A stretch of 64,000 bases of DNA, taken from the NCBI RefSeq assembly GCF_002263495.1, contig NZ_CP022753.1:5634312-5698311 (forward strand), given 5' to 3'. A model generated the notes under the pieces. It ran no database searches. It was given only the letters and a program-made list of their open reading frames with translations, and was not told the DNA's origin. The stretch is from Nocardiopsis gilva YIM 90087. GTDB taxonomy: Bacteria > Actinomycetota > Actinomycetes > Streptosporangiales > Streptosporangiaceae. Each line of letters begins with the position of its first letter. Position 1 is the first letter of the stretch. Shown here piece after piece: positions 1 to 8,597 of the stretch. The position numbers and the translations under genes were made by a program.

Positions 1-145
1 GTGCCCCGACAGCTTTGCGGGAGACGGCCACCACTGCTTTTCATTCCGCTTCCCGCTTCGGGCGGTCGGTTCCTGCGTGAGCGCAGGGTGATCACGATGC
101 ATCACCGGGTGGCCGGGTCCGGCCAGAGGGAAGCCTGGATTTATG

Positions 146-187
146 GTTACCGGGTAAGTATGGTCGGTGCTAGTTACTCGGTAAGTA
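146..187 (+). promoter_or_regulatory. Tandem operator-like repeats before padR
   Basis: Two near-identical 15-mers, GTTACCGGGTAAGTA (146-160) and GTTACTCGGTAAGTA (173-187), are spaced 27 bases start to start. Each holds a small dyad of the form TTAC-N3-GTAA. The second runs directly into the AGGAG ribosome binding site (187-191) of the PadR gene, so a protein bound there would block expression. Autoregulation by PadR is the natural reading, but it is inferred. Positions 1-145 hold nothing I can call a gene. Confidence 0.55.
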
Positions 188-196
188 GGAGTCGAA

Positions 197-805
197 ATGT
201 CCGTTCGGCAGGGATTGCTGGCCTTGCTCGCCGAAGGCCCCAAGCACGGCTACCAGCTGCGCGCGGAGTTCGAGGTGCGCACCGGTGGCACCTGGCCGTT
301 GAACATCGGCCAGGCCTACACCACGCTGCAGCGCCTGCATCGTGACGGGCTGGTCGAGCCGGTGAGCGGTGGGGCCGAGGGGGATCCCGAGAGGTTCGAG
401 CTCACCGAGACCGGGCGGGGTGAGGTCACGGCCTGGTGGGAGACACCGGTCGAGCGCGGGGCGCCCGCACGGGATGAGTTGGCGATCAAGTTGGCACTCG
501 CGGTGACCACACCGGGCGTGGATGTGCGGGGGATCGTCGATCGGCAGCGGTCCGAGACCCTGCGATGCCTGCAGGACTACACCCGGCTCAAGATGCCGCG
601 GCACGATGCACCGGAGCCGTCGAGTATGGAGGCCGATCTCGCCTGGCATCTGATCCTCGACTCGCTGATCTTCGCCGCGCAGGCCGAGATCCAGTGGCTC
701 GACCACGTGGAAGCGCGGGTGGCCCGCGCGGCGCTGTCGGCCGCACACACGGCTCCCACCGAGGACGACGCGGACACCTCCGCCGCACGCGGGACGCGTC
801 GATGA
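197..805 (+). CDS. PadR family transcriptional regulator
   Basis: A 202-residue PadR-type regulator. The N-terminal winged helix shows the family pattern: LLAEGPKHGYQL near residues 10-21, then a Tyr-Thr-x-Leu-x-x-Leu recognition stretch and a wing followed by GLVEP. A helical C-terminal half (about residues 95-180) resembles the dimerisation domain. PadR proteins usually repress an adjacent efflux operon and release DNA on binding an antibiotic or phenolic ligand. The AGGAG site six bases before ATG 197 supports the start. Its stop overlaps the next ATG (ATGA, 802-805), so it is translationally coupled to an ABC transporter, its probable target. The family call is firm; the ligand is unknown. 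Confidence 0.93.
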   Translation: MSVRQGLLALLAEGPKHGYQLRAEFEVRTGGTWPLNIGQAYTTLQRLHRDGLVEPVSGGAEGDPERFELTETGRGEVTAWWETPVERGAPARDELAIKLALAVTTPGVDVRGIVDRQRSETLRCLQDYTRLKMPRHDAPEPSSMEADLAWHLILDSLIFAAQAEIQWLDHVEARVARAALSAAHTAPTEDDADTSAARGTRR

Positions 806-1602
806 TGGCCGGCGGGGCCGGGGTTCCGCACCCGGACGGCAGCGAGGTGGAGACGCCGGTCCTGGAGATCGTCGGGGCCACCCGGGTCCACGGGCAGGGG
901 CCGACCGAGGTCGTCGCGCTGGACGGGGTCGACCTGGAGGTGCGGGCCGGTGAGCTGGTGGCGGTCATGGGGCCGTCGGGGTCCGGGAAGTCCACCCTGC
1001 TCAATCTCGCGGGCGGGCTCGACACCCCCACCGCCGGGAGCATCCGCGTCGTCGGGGAGGAGCTGAGCGGCTTGGGTGCCACGGCCCGCGCCCGCCTGCG
1101 CAGGCGATTGGTCGGGTATGTCTTCCAGGACTTCAACCTGGTCCCGTCGCTGACCGCGGCCGAGAACGTCGCCCTCCCACTGGAACTCGACGGAGTCCCG
1201 GCACGGCGGGCCGGTGAGCAGGCGATCGCGGCGCTGGACAGCGTCGGGGTCGGCGACCTGGCCGATCGTTTCCCCGAGGAGATGTCCGGAGGGCAGCAGC
1301 AGCGCACGGCGGTCGCCCGAGCCCTGGTCGGGCCGCGTCGCCTGCTGCTCGCCGATGAGCCGACGGGCGCGCTCGACACCGCCACCGGCGAGGAGATGAT
1401 GCTGGTCCTGCGCGGCCGGATCGACGCCGGAAGCGCGGGGGTGCTGGTCACGCACGACGCCCGCTACGCGGCATGGGCCGACCGCACGGTCTTCCTGCGG
1501 GACGGACGCCTCACCGGCTCCACCGGGACTCGGATGGGCGTGGAGTCGCTGTTCACCACTCCGGGCGCCCCGCCGCCCCCGCGCTCGGAGCCCGAACCAT
1601 GA
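802..1602 (+). CDS. ABC transporter ATP-binding protein (MacB/LolD type)
   Basis: A 266-residue ATPase. Walker A is GPSGSGKST, the Q-loop lies in VFQDFNLVPSLTA, the signature is SGGQQQRTAVARAL, Walker B is LLLADEPTGALD, and the switch is VLVTHD. The FNLVPSLTAAENV stretch is typical of the MacB/LolD/SalX group that works with FtsX permeases. The start at 802 is chosen because its ATG overlaps the padR stop; the first 20 or so residues are poorly conserved tail. It overlaps the permease by four bases (ATGA, 1599-1602). Likely energises the next gene product for export or extraction of a peptide or lipid. Substrate unknown. Confidence 0.95.
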   Translation: MMAGGAGVPHPDGSEVETPVLEIVGATRVHGQGPTEVVALDGVDLEVRAGELVAVMGPSGSGKSTLLNLAGGLDTPTAGSIRVVGEELSGLGATARARLRRRLVGYVFQDFNLVPSLTAAENVALPLELDGVPARRAGEQAIAALDSVGVGDLADRFPEEMSGGQQQRTAVARALVGPRRLLLADEPTGALDTATGEEMMLVLRGRIDAGSAGVLVTHDARYAAWADRTVFLRDGRLTGSTGTRMGVESLFTTPGAPPPPRSEPEP

Positions 1603-4403
1603 GGCGCGCGCTGCGGGCCTGGTGGGCGCCCTGGCGGGCGAGCCTGCGGGCGGCGAGACGCGACGCGCTGCGCAACCGAGGCACCACCGCCCTGATCGCG
1701 TCGATGATCGCGCTGACGGTGCTGGGCGGTGCGCTCGCCGACATCATGCTCCGCTCCGCCGTCCCCGAGCCCGCGACCTTCAACGACATGATGCTCGGCG
1801 ACAACGCGCAGGCCCGGATCGCCTGGCGGATGCCCGGCGAGGTCGTCCAGGACGAGCGCGAGGATCTGTGGCTCGGGACTTCCGACGACGAACCGCCCGA
1901 CTCCACGGCGGCCTACGAAAGCGACCTGCTCAAAGCGCTGCCCCCCGGAACCGAGTTGACGCGTACAGCAGAGGGTCCCGTCGCCGTCCGCGCCGGTGAT
2001 CGGAGGACCGAGGAGCTGCCGGCGGTCGAGGCCGACCTCGACGCTCCAGCGCTTGCGGGCCTGTTCCGAATGGAGGCGGGCCGTGTGGCGACCGAACCGG
2101 GCGAGGTCGTCGTGAACCAGGGGCTGGCTCGGCGGCTGGAGGTGGAGCCCGGTGATGCCGTCGAGCTGGTGGACGGCGCGGGCGAGACCCGCTCCGGCAC
2201 CGTCACCGGCGTGTACCGCACCACCCTCAACGAGATCGAGCTCGCCCTGGCGTCCGGCACGCTCCTGGACACCGGGTCCCGGCCAGGCGGCGGCTCCGCG
2301 TCACCTGTCTGGTACTCCACCGGCTCCGACGCGGTGACCTGGGAGCAGGTACTCGCCGTCAACGAGCTGGGGGCGAGCGTGGTCAGCCGGGCGGTCGTGC
2401 TGGACCCGCCCCTCCCCGAGGACATGCCGATCTACCAGGGCGCCCCGGTCGAGGCCGACGCCGAGCAGCTGATGATGTACGCCGGCGTCCTCGGAGCCGG
2501 TCTGCTGGTGACGGTGCTGCTCATCGCCCCCGCCTTCGCGGTCGGGGCGCAACGGTCGGCCCGACGGCTGGCGGTCGTCTCCGCTCAGGGCGGGTCCTCT
2601 CGCGACCTGCGGCGGATGGTGCTCAGTGGGGCGCTGGTCGTCGGTCCGACAGCGGCGGTGGCTGGCGCGCTGCTGGCAACGGCTGTCGCCGCCGCGGGGT
2701 TCCTCCTCCTGCGGGCCCTGGGCAACCCGAACTTCCCGAACCTGATCCTGCCCTGGGCCGACATCGCCGCCTTCGCGCTGTTCGGTGTGGCCATCGCGGT
2801 CATCGCCGCGTGGCTGCCCGCCCGGAAGGCGGGGCGAATGGATCCCGTGGCCGTCCTGACCGGGCGGCGCACCGCCACCGGATCCCGCCCCTACCCGCAG
2901 ATCATCGGCGTGCTGCTGGTCGTGGCCGGTGGTGCGGCGGTCACGGCGGGCATCGCGCTGACGCGCTACGTGTTCTCCGCCTCCGGCATCATCGTGATCG
3001 TGGTCGGCACCGCACTGTGTTCGGGGGCCATCGTCAGCACGCTGGGGCGGGTCGCGGCCCGACTGCCGCTGTCGCTCCGGATCGCGCTACGCGACTCCGC
3101 CCGGAACCGGTCGCGCACGGTTCCCGCCATCGCCGCCGTCTTCGCGGCGCTGACCTTCCTGGTCGCCACCGCCGTGTTCACCGTGTCGGAGGCGGAGCAC
3201 GAAGGGTGGTTCCACTTCCCGCGTGCGGCCGAGGGAACCGTGCTGGCGTACCTGACCGATCCGGACCGCGCCGACAGCGCGACCGTCGACCGGGTGGCAT
3301 CGGCACTGACCAGCGAACTCCCCGCCACGGATGCCCTGCCCGTGCGAATGATGGACACGGACTTCTCCGTGGCTCCCCTTCCCGACCCGAACCAGTCCTG
3401 CCCCTTCTGGGCCGTGGTGCCCCCCGCGTCCCCGGCGCGGGCGGCCGACATGAGCGTCAACGACGTCGACTGCGCGCCGATGAAGGTCAACGGCGACCGC
3501 AACCGGCAGACGCTGTGGCAGACGCAGGGGGAAGTCTCACCTCTGGTGGACGACGGGTCTGTCGTCCGTGCCCTGGGTCTGCCGGAGGCCGCCAAGGCCG
3601 CCGCGGCGCTGGCCGAGGGCAAGGCGGTGGTCACCCGCGACCTGGATCTCTGGTCCGACGACACGGCACGCGTGGCGTTCCTGCAGATGAGGAACGTTGA
3701 CGGGGACTCCGACGGCCGCACTGGCGACGCACCGTTCAAGGACGGGAACGTCGCCACGGTTCCGGCGGTGACCGTGGACTGGCCCAGCGCCCAGTACGAG
3801 CTGATCATCCCTCCCACGCTGCTGAAGGAGTGGGGCGGGGAGGCGCGGACGGTCGGCCTGGTCGCGCCGACGGACGCGACACCCGGTGACGGAGCCGTCG
3901 ATCGCGCCCGCGCTGCGGTCGCCAAGGCCGAAGCGGCTGGGTTCGCGGAGGCGACCGGATCGGTCGAGGTCGTCGTCGAACGCGATGGTGGGGCACCAGC
4001 GAACATGACACGGTTGTACGCCCTGATCAGCCTTGCCGCCGTCGTCGCCGTGGGGGCGTCGTGGGTCGCGGTGGGTCTGGCCGCGACCGACGCGCGACCC
4101 GAGATGGCGACGCTCGCTGCGGTCGGCGCGGCCCCGTCGACCCGGCGCAGGGTCAGCGGAGCGCAGGGGCTGGTGATCACCGCCACCGGTGTCGGGCTCG
4201 GCCTGGCGTGCGGACTTGCCCTGGGCGTGGCGCAGGTCCTGATGGAACGCCACCAGTACGGATACGCCGACGAGTCCTGGTCCGTGGTCGTGCCCTGGCC
4301 ACTGATCACCCTGATCACGTTGGCAATTCCGATTATCACCTTTATCGGGGCGACCACAGCGATTCGTCCGCACATCCCACTAGTACGCAGAGCGACGCAC
4401 TGA
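1599..4403 (+). CDS. FtsX-like ABC transporter permease
   Basis: A 934-residue membrane protein. After a basic N-terminus, TM1 lies near residues 26-48, a large extracytoplasmic domain follows (about 50-300), then helix clusters near 305-420 and 435-490. A second extracytoplasmic domain and a last set of helices reach the C-terminus. This duplicated FtsX arrangement (two FtsX repeats in one chain) is typical of Gram-positive MacB-like systems for peptide resistance or lipoprotein handling. Start is ATG 1599, overlapping the ATPase stop. With padR and the ATPase it makes a three-gene operon. The long external domains suggest direct handling of an extracellular substrate. Confidence 0.92.
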   Translation: MRRALRAWWAPWRASLRAARRDALRNRGTTALIASMIALTVLGGALADIMLRSAVPEPATFNDMMLGDNAQARIAWRMPGEVVQDEREDLWLGTSDDEPPDSTAAYESDLLKALPPGTELTRTAEGPVAVRAGDRRTEELPAVEADLDAPALAGLFRMEAGRVATEPGEVVVNQGLARRLEVEPGDAVELVDGAGETRSGTVTGVYRTTLNEIELALASGTLLDTGSRPGGGSASPVWYSTGSDAVTWEQVLAVNELGASVVSRAVVLDPPLPEDMPIYQGAPVEADAEQLMMYAGVLGAGLLVTVLLIAPAFAVGAQRSARRLAVVSAQGGSSRDLRRMVLSGALVVGPTAAVAGALLATAVAAAGFLLLRALGNPNFPNLILPWADIAAFALFGVAIAVIAAWLPARKAGRMDPVAVLTGRRTATGSRPYPQIIGVLLVVAGGAAVTAGIALTRYVFSASGIIVIVVGTALCSGAIVSTLGRVAARLPLSLRIALRDSARNRSRTVPAIAAVFAALTFLVATAVFTVSEAEHEGWFHFPRAAEGTVLAYLTDPDRADSATVDRVASALTSELPATDALPVRMMDTDFSVAPLPDPNQSCPFWAVVPPASPARAADMSVNDVDCAPMKVNGDRNRQTLWQTQGEVSPLVDDGSVVRALGLPEAAKAAAALAEGKAVVTRDLDLWSDDTARVAFLQMRNVDGDSDGRTGDAPFKDGNVATVPAVTVDWPSAQYELIIPPTLLKEWGGEARTVGLVAPTDATPGDGAVDRARAAVAKAEAAGFAEATGSVEVVVERDGGAPANMTRLYALISLAAVVAVGASWVAVGLAATDARPEMATLAAVGAAPSTRRRVSGAQGLVITATGVGLGLACGLALGVAQVLMERHQYGYADESWSVVVPWPLITLITLAIPIITFIGATTAIRPHIPLVRRATH

Positions 4404-4852
4404 GCACAATTCTGGAGTTCTCACAAATGACAGAAATGAGACATTCCCGTCAGACGATTACTCCCGCCCTCGAACGAGCACATCCCAATGACCTCATGCG
4501 GCCAATCGACGTCCATTTGAGCCGCCAAATCGAAGGAGAGCCGGCGGCCCGCACATCCGGAAACCGCAAAGATCAACCGACCCCGCCACCTGCACTCATT
4601 CTCCGCCCGCGACATCGCTTTCGAATTCCCAGATCTACCCAACCGCCACATCGACAACACAAGATCATTATTCGGCCAGGGTGAATCGACACTTGCCGAG
4701 CGCCTCCCGGCCACGGTACACACGAAGGCGATGGCCATCGCTGCCAGTTTCGGGCTCGGGGACTCCATTTCAATGGGGCGGCATTCCCGTGCACAGAACG
4801 CCAATTTCCTCGGGACTCCGAAAACATTTGTCACTAGGAGAGGGAGGGACGA
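4404..4852 (+). other. Gene-poor 449-bp stretch before the secreted-protein genes
   Basis: Clearly poorer in GC than its neighbours. I find no gene I can support. A short frame from ATG 4427 to 4684 (85 codons) has no recognisable features. The stretch probably carries the promoter and leader of the small secreted protein at 4853, whose GGAGGG ribosome site lies at 4843-4848. Confidence 0.4.
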
Positions 4853-5176
4853 ATGTCCTCCACGCCAACCACGACAGGGCGCTCGCTGGCCGCACGCGCG
4901 GGCGCCATTGTCGCGGCGTTCGGCCTGGCCGGCACTCTCGGTGTCGCCATCGCCTCCCCGGCGGAAGCCGCCTGCAGGAGCGGCGGCTACTCCGTCACCG
5001 CCTACCGGTCCTATGCCTGGACCAACACCGCGCACTGCCGCTACTACGGCCGTTCGTGGGCCCGCCACGGCCGCTACTACGCGTCGACGCCGTGGACCTC
5101 CAAGTCCTCGAGTGCCTACGCCCGCCACTACACGGGCGCCACACCGAGGTACGCCGGATACGCGCTGACCCGCTGA
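4853..5176 (+). CDS. Small secreted cysteine-containing protein, copy 1
   Basis: A 107-residue precursor. A signal peptide is clear: basic residues (RSLAARAG), a hydrophobic core, and an Ala-x-Ala site (ASPAEA) before ACRSGG near residue 40. The mature part, about 68 residues, has two Cys and is very rich in Tyr, Arg, Ser and Trp. It ends in ATPRYAGYALTR. The tail TPRYA recurs in the secreted protein at 6430-6756, and 16 bases of DNA around it are identical, so the two are paralogues. Strong ribosome site GGAGGG. Size, export and neighbouring exporter genes suggest a secreted peptide, possibly a bacteriocin; I do not recognise a named family and see no lactococcin 972 pattern. Confidence 0.78.
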   Translation: MSSTPTTTGRSLAARAGAIVAAFGLAGTLGVAIASPAEAACRSGGYSVTAYRSYAWTNTAHCRYYGRSWARHGRYYASTPWTSKSSSAYARHYTGATPRYAGYALTR

Positions 5177-5326
5177 TCCGGATACGTCATCGCAACAAGT
5201 GATGGAGAGCCGACCATGGCCACCCCAACGCCCTGAGCGGAGCCGCACCTCCGCACCGGGCACCGGCCGGCCATGGTCGGTTTCCGCCCCACCCATCCCC
5301 CGGGAATCTCCGGATCGGGAATCACC

Positions 5327-5968
5327 ATGGAATTCAGACCGAGAACGCTGGCGGCAGCCGCCGCCCTATGCGTCGCCGTACTGTCCGGGTGCAATGCGTT
5401 CGGCGGCGATGATCCCGCCGGAAATGCCGCGGGAAATTCCGAGCCCTCCCTCGTCGAGCAGTACAAGCAGATGCGCGATGAAGCCACCTCCGATTTCGAG
5501 CGCGAGGTCTTCGAGCGCGCCATCAAGAAGGGGGAGATCGCGCCGGAGGATTACGAAGAGGCGTTCAACAAATACATGGAGTGCGCCGAGGGCGCCGGGC
5601 TCGACGAAACCTACACCAAGCTCCCCAACGGCATCTACAAACTCGTCAAGTGGGACGCGGGCGGCGCCGACGACGAAAAAGCGAACCAGGAGCACTTCGA
5701 GAAGAGCGCCGAGTGCGCCGACGGCACCATCGCCCGCATCGAGGCGATGTACCAGCAGCAGGTCGGCAACCCCGAGCAGTTCGACGATCCGCGCAAGGTC
5801 GCCGTCCAGTGCCTCATCGAAGCCGGGATCGCGCCCGCCGACTACACCGAGGAGCAGTTCGACAAGGACTTCGAGAGCGCGTTCGAAGACGCCGACTTCG
5901 ACGTCACCGACCCCAAGGCCGAGGAGTGCCTGCATACGGCCGGCTACTCGCTCAGCGTCGGTGACTGA
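5327..5968 (+). CDS. Secreted lipoprotein, copy 1
   Basis: A 213-residue predicted lipoprotein. Start ATG 5327 is chosen because it places a short lipoprotein signal (MEFRPRTLAA onward) with lipobox LSGC near residue 22. The mature part is acidic and probably helical, with Cys residues in repeated patterns such as MECAEGAG, SAECADG and QCLIEAGI. Its last 53 residues match most of the lipoprotein encoded at 6056-6433: CLIEAGIAPADYTEEQFDKD against CLIEEGLAPEDYTTEKLDAD. Likely anchored outside the membrane; a role as immunity or accessory factor for the adjoining secreted protein is inference. No named family recognised. Confidence 0.8.
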   Translation: MEFRPRTLAAAAALCVAVLSGCNAFGGDDPAGNAAGNSEPSLVEQYKQMRDEATSDFEREVFERAIKKGEIAPEDYEEAFNKYMECAEGAGLDETYTKLPNGIYKLVKWDAGGADDEKANQEHFEKSAECADGTIARIEAMYQQQVGNPEQFDDPRKVAVQCLIEAGIAPADYTEEQFDKDFESAFEDADFDVTDPKAEECLHTAGYSLSVGD

Positions 5969-6055
5969 CCCCGTTGTCCCGACACAGGGAACGACGCCGC
6001 ATCCGCACCGACACCTGCGCACCGACACCCGCGCACCGATACCAGGGAGGATTCG

Positions 6056-6433
6056 ATGGCCATGAACCGTTACTCCGCGATCGCGGCGCTGGCCTGCGCC
6101 GGGCTCATCATGCTGGCGGCCTGTTCCCCGGGGGGCGATGAGGAGCCAGCGGGCACGGGCACGCCCGACGCGTCCGCGTCGCCCGGCGGCCCCGCCGGAG
6201 CCGTGAAGAGCCACAACGCGGGAGGCGAACCGGACTACGTCATGGGGGAGGAGATCCAGCCCGCCGTGGACTGCCTGATCGAGGAAGGCCTCGCACCCGA
6301 GGACTACACCACCGAGAAGCTCGACGCCGACCTGAAGTCGGGGTTCGACAGCGCCGACTTCGACGGAAAGAACCCGGTCGTCAAGAAGTGCCTGGACAAG
6401 GCCGGGATCACCTTCGAGATGGGAGATGAATGA
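6056..6433 (+). CDS. Secreted lipoprotein, copy 2
   Basis: A 125-residue lipoprotein. Signal MAMNRYSAIAALACAG leads to lipobox LAAC near residue 23. A short linker of Gly, Pro, Ala and Ser follows, then a domain matching the C-terminal domain of the lipoprotein at 5327-5968 (CLIEEGLAPEDYTTEKLDAD; SADFDGKNPVVKKCLDKAGI). It is therefore a shorter paralogue. GGAGG precedes ATG 6056. Its stop overlaps the next start (ATGA, 6430-6433), coupling it to the second small secreted protein. This coupling argues that lipoprotein and secreted protein act together, for instance as immunity and toxin or as chaperone and cargo. Confidence 0.82.
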   Translation: MAMNRYSAIAALACAGLIMLAACSPGGDEEPAGTGTPDASASPGGPAGAVKSHNAGGEPDYVMGEEIQPAVDCLIEEGLAPEDYTTEKLDADLKSGFDSADFDGKNPVVKKCLDKAGITFEMGDE

Positions 6434-6756
6434 CCATGTCCGACGCGTCCACAGCCGCGGTGAGCCGACTCCGGTCGCGTATCGCGACCGTCCTGGCGGC
6501 ACTCGCCATCGCGGCGTCGCTCGGCACCGTCACCGCGCTGCCGGCTGAGGCGGCCGCCTGTGACATTGGCTATTCGATCACCGACTCCTATATCTCCGCA
6601 TGGGTGGATGTGACCGGCTGCGACCGCCAGGCCCGAGCGACGGTCCGCTGCGGCGCCAAGATGAAGACGACGGGCTGGGTCACGACCAAAGCGAGCGTCA
6701 CCGTGCGGTGCTCTCCCACCGACACACCGAGGTACGCCTGGCACTCCTTCCGCTAG
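6430..6756 (+). CDS. Small secreted cysteine-containing protein, copy 2
   Basis: A 108-residue precursor with a clear signal peptide ending ALPAEAA before ACDIGYS. The mature part (about 66 residues) has four Cys (ACDIGY, TGCDR, VRCGAK, VRCSPT), a spacing suited to two disulfides. It ends in TDTPRYAWHSFR, sharing the TPRYA tail with the protein at 4853-5176. Alternating Val, Thr and Ser suggest a small beta-rich fold. Translation is coupled to the preceding lipoprotein, and an adaptor-ATPase-permease exporter follows about 180 bases on. Candidate secreted antibacterial or signalling peptide; no family recognised. Confidence 0.8.
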   Translation: MTMSDASTAAVSRLRSRIATVLAALAIAASLGTVTALPAEAAACDIGYSITDSYISAWVDVTGCDRQARATVRCGAKMKTTGWVTTKASVTVRCSPTDTPRYAWHSFR

Positions 6757-6933
6757 CCCACCGGAGACGACACCGGGACCGGCATCCGCTTCCATGCCCC
6801 GTACCCCCTCCCCGCCTCCTACTTCTGCTCCCGCTCGTCCCCCTGTTCCTGCTCCTAACCCCTCGTGACCTCCTCTTTTCCGCACACCGAACACAGCGGC
6901 ACAGGAGGCATCGGACCCATTGGATGTGGTGCA

Positions 6934-7971
6934 ATGCTCAACCGACCTACGGGGACCGCGCTCCTCGCCGGTGCGGTGCTGCTGGCCACCGGCGGCGTGA
7001 CCGGATTCCTGCTGCGCCCGGCCGGGCCGCCGCCCGACCTCGCGGCCGCCGACCCCATCACCTCCGCGCCGGTCGCCAAGGAGGAGTTCGTCGACGAGCG
7101 CACGGTGCAGGTCGCGCTGAACATCGCCCCCGCCACCGACCTGGTGGTGGGAACAGGTGGCAGGGTCACCTCCACCACCTGCGCGGCGGACGCCACGCTG
7201 AAGTCGGGCAGCGTTCCGATGCGCGTCAACGGCAAGCGACTCATTGCCCTGGCCACCAAGGTTCCCCTCTACCGCGACCTGTCGTGGGGCGACAAGGGCG
7301 CCGACGTCAAGGCGTTGCAGACCGAGCTGTCCCGACTCGGGCACTCCACCGCGGCCGACGGGACCTTCGGACGCCAGACCTACAACGCCGTCCGCGCCCT
7401 GAAGAAGGCCAACGGGATGAAGAACCCCGACGGCAAGGTCGCCGTCGACCGGTTCGTCTGGTTGCCGTCCGCCACGGTCACCGCCGAGGAGTGCACGGCG
7501 CCGCTGGGCTCCAGCATCAGCAAAGGAGAGGCGTTCGCCTCCGTTCCCGGGCAGGTGGAGTCGGCGACCCTGGAGGAGGTCCCCACCGACGCCGCGCCGG
7601 GGAAACGCACCCTCACCGTCGCCGGGGTAAGCGGCCCGGTCAGCGAGGACGGGGCCGCGGACGATCCGGACTTCATGCGCGAGCTGTCCGACACCAAGGA
7701 GGCGCAGGCCGCCCAGAAGGGCGAGGACGAGCCGATCAGCGCCTCGGTCGCGCTCACCGAGCCGCTGGACGCGCTGAAGGTCGCCCCGGGCGCCCTGTTC
7801 GGCACCGCGGACGGCAGGGGCTGCCTGCAGTCGGGCGACAACGTCATCCCCGTGCGGATCGTCGGCTCCAACCTGGGCTCGACCATCGTCGTCGCGGAGG
7901 ACGACGTCCCGGACGAGGTCGCGCTCGGTCCGGCCATCACCGCCACCTCCTGCGAAAAGGACGCGTCATGA
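6934..7971 (+). CDS. Peptidoglycan-binding adaptor of an ABC exporter
   Basis: A 345-residue exported protein. An N-terminal hydrophobic segment (residues 5-23) anchors or exports it. A peptidoglycan-binding-1 type domain lies near residues 118-150, recognisable by GDKGADVKALQTELSRLGHS followed by ADGTFGRQTYNAVRAL. Flanking beta-rich segments resemble the periplasmic adaptors (HlyD/MacA style) of Gram-positive MacB systems. ATG 6934 is used because it opens onto the hydrophobic segment; an AGGAGG at 6903-6908 is too far for it, so a start slightly upstream is possible. The stop overlaps the ATPase start (ATGA, 7968-7971). Confidence 0.82.
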   Translation: MLNRPTGTALLAGAVLLATGGVTGFLLRPAGPPPDLAAADPITSAPVAKEEFVDERTVQVALNIAPATDLVVGTGGRVTSTTCAADATLKSGSVPMRVNGKRLIALATKVPLYRDLSWGDKGADVKALQTELSRLGHSTAADGTFGRQTYNAVRALKKANGMKNPDGKVAVDRFVWLPSATVTAEECTAPLGSSISKGEAFASVPGQVESATLEEVPTDAAPGKRTLTVAGVSGPVSEDGAADDPDFMRELSDTKEAQAAQKGEDEPISASVALTEPLDALKVAPGALFGTADGRGCLQSGDNVIPVRIVGSNLGSTIVVAEDDVPDEVALGPAITATSCEKDAS

Positions 7972-8597
7972 GCGCCACCTACGTCCGCGCGACAGGGCTC
8001 ACCCACCGCTTTCCCGGAACCGCGACCCTCTTCGCCGATCTGGGCTTCGAGCTGCGCCCCGGCCGGATCACCGGGGTCTGCGGCCCGTCCGGGTGCGGCA
8101 AGTCCACCCTGCTGTCGATCCTGGCCGGCTGGCTGACCCCCGTGGAGGGGACCCTGGCGATGTCCGGCATCGACCGGACCGGCTGGGTCTTCCAGAACCC
8201 CTACGGCGTCCCGGCCCGCAGCGCCCTGGACCATGTCACCCTCCCGCTGCTCGCCCGCGGGTGGGACCGTCCGCCCGCCGAGAAACGCGCCGCCGCGGTC
8301 ATGGCCGGATTCGACCTCGCCCAGGTGGCCGACCAGCCGTTCCGGGAGCTGTCCGGCGGGGAGTCCCAGCGCCTGATGCTGGCCCGCGCGGTGTGCTCGG
8401 CCCCGGACCTGCTCCTGGTCGACGAGCCCACCGCCCAGCTCGACCTCAGCACGGCCGCCACGGTCAACGCGACCCTGGGCAACATCGCCCAGGAGGGCAC
8501 CATCGTGGTCATCGCGACGCACGACCCGCACACCCGCGAAGCGTGCACCGAGGTCATCGACATGGAGACCGCCGGCTGTGGTGAGGTGGCCGCCTGA
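7968..8597 (+). CDS. ABC transporter ATP-binding protein
   Basis: A compact 209-residue ATPase. Walker A GPSGCGKST, Q-loop in VFQNPYGVPARSA, signature SGGESQRLMLARAV, Walker B LLLVDEPTAQLD and switch IATHD are all present. Second ATPase of the window; its short length and VFQNP loop differ from the one at 802. Translationally coupled on both sides: ATGA with the adaptor and TGATG with the permease, so adaptor, ATPase and permease form one unit. Probably powers export of the neighbouring small secreted proteins or removal of a related peptide. Confidence 0.95.
   Translation: MSATYVRATGLTHRFPGTATLFADLGFELRPGRITGVCGPSGCGKSTLLSILAGWLTPVEGTLAMSGIDRTGWVFQNPYGVPARSALDHVTLPLLARGWDRPPAEKRAAAVMAGFDLAQVADQPFRELSGGESQRLMLARAVCSAPDLLLVDEPTAQLDLSTAATVNATLGNIAQEGTIVVIATHDPHTREACTEVIDMETAGCGEVAA

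Noticed and set aside
1-345. Partial gene at the left edge
   Set aside because: The frame overlaps padR and its promoter repeats and encodes no recognisable sequence.
4853-6756. Calling the small secreted proteins lactococcin 972 bacteriocins
   Set aside because: Locus logic is similar, but the Trp/His/Tyr pattern of that family is not visible. Kept as unknown secreted proteins.
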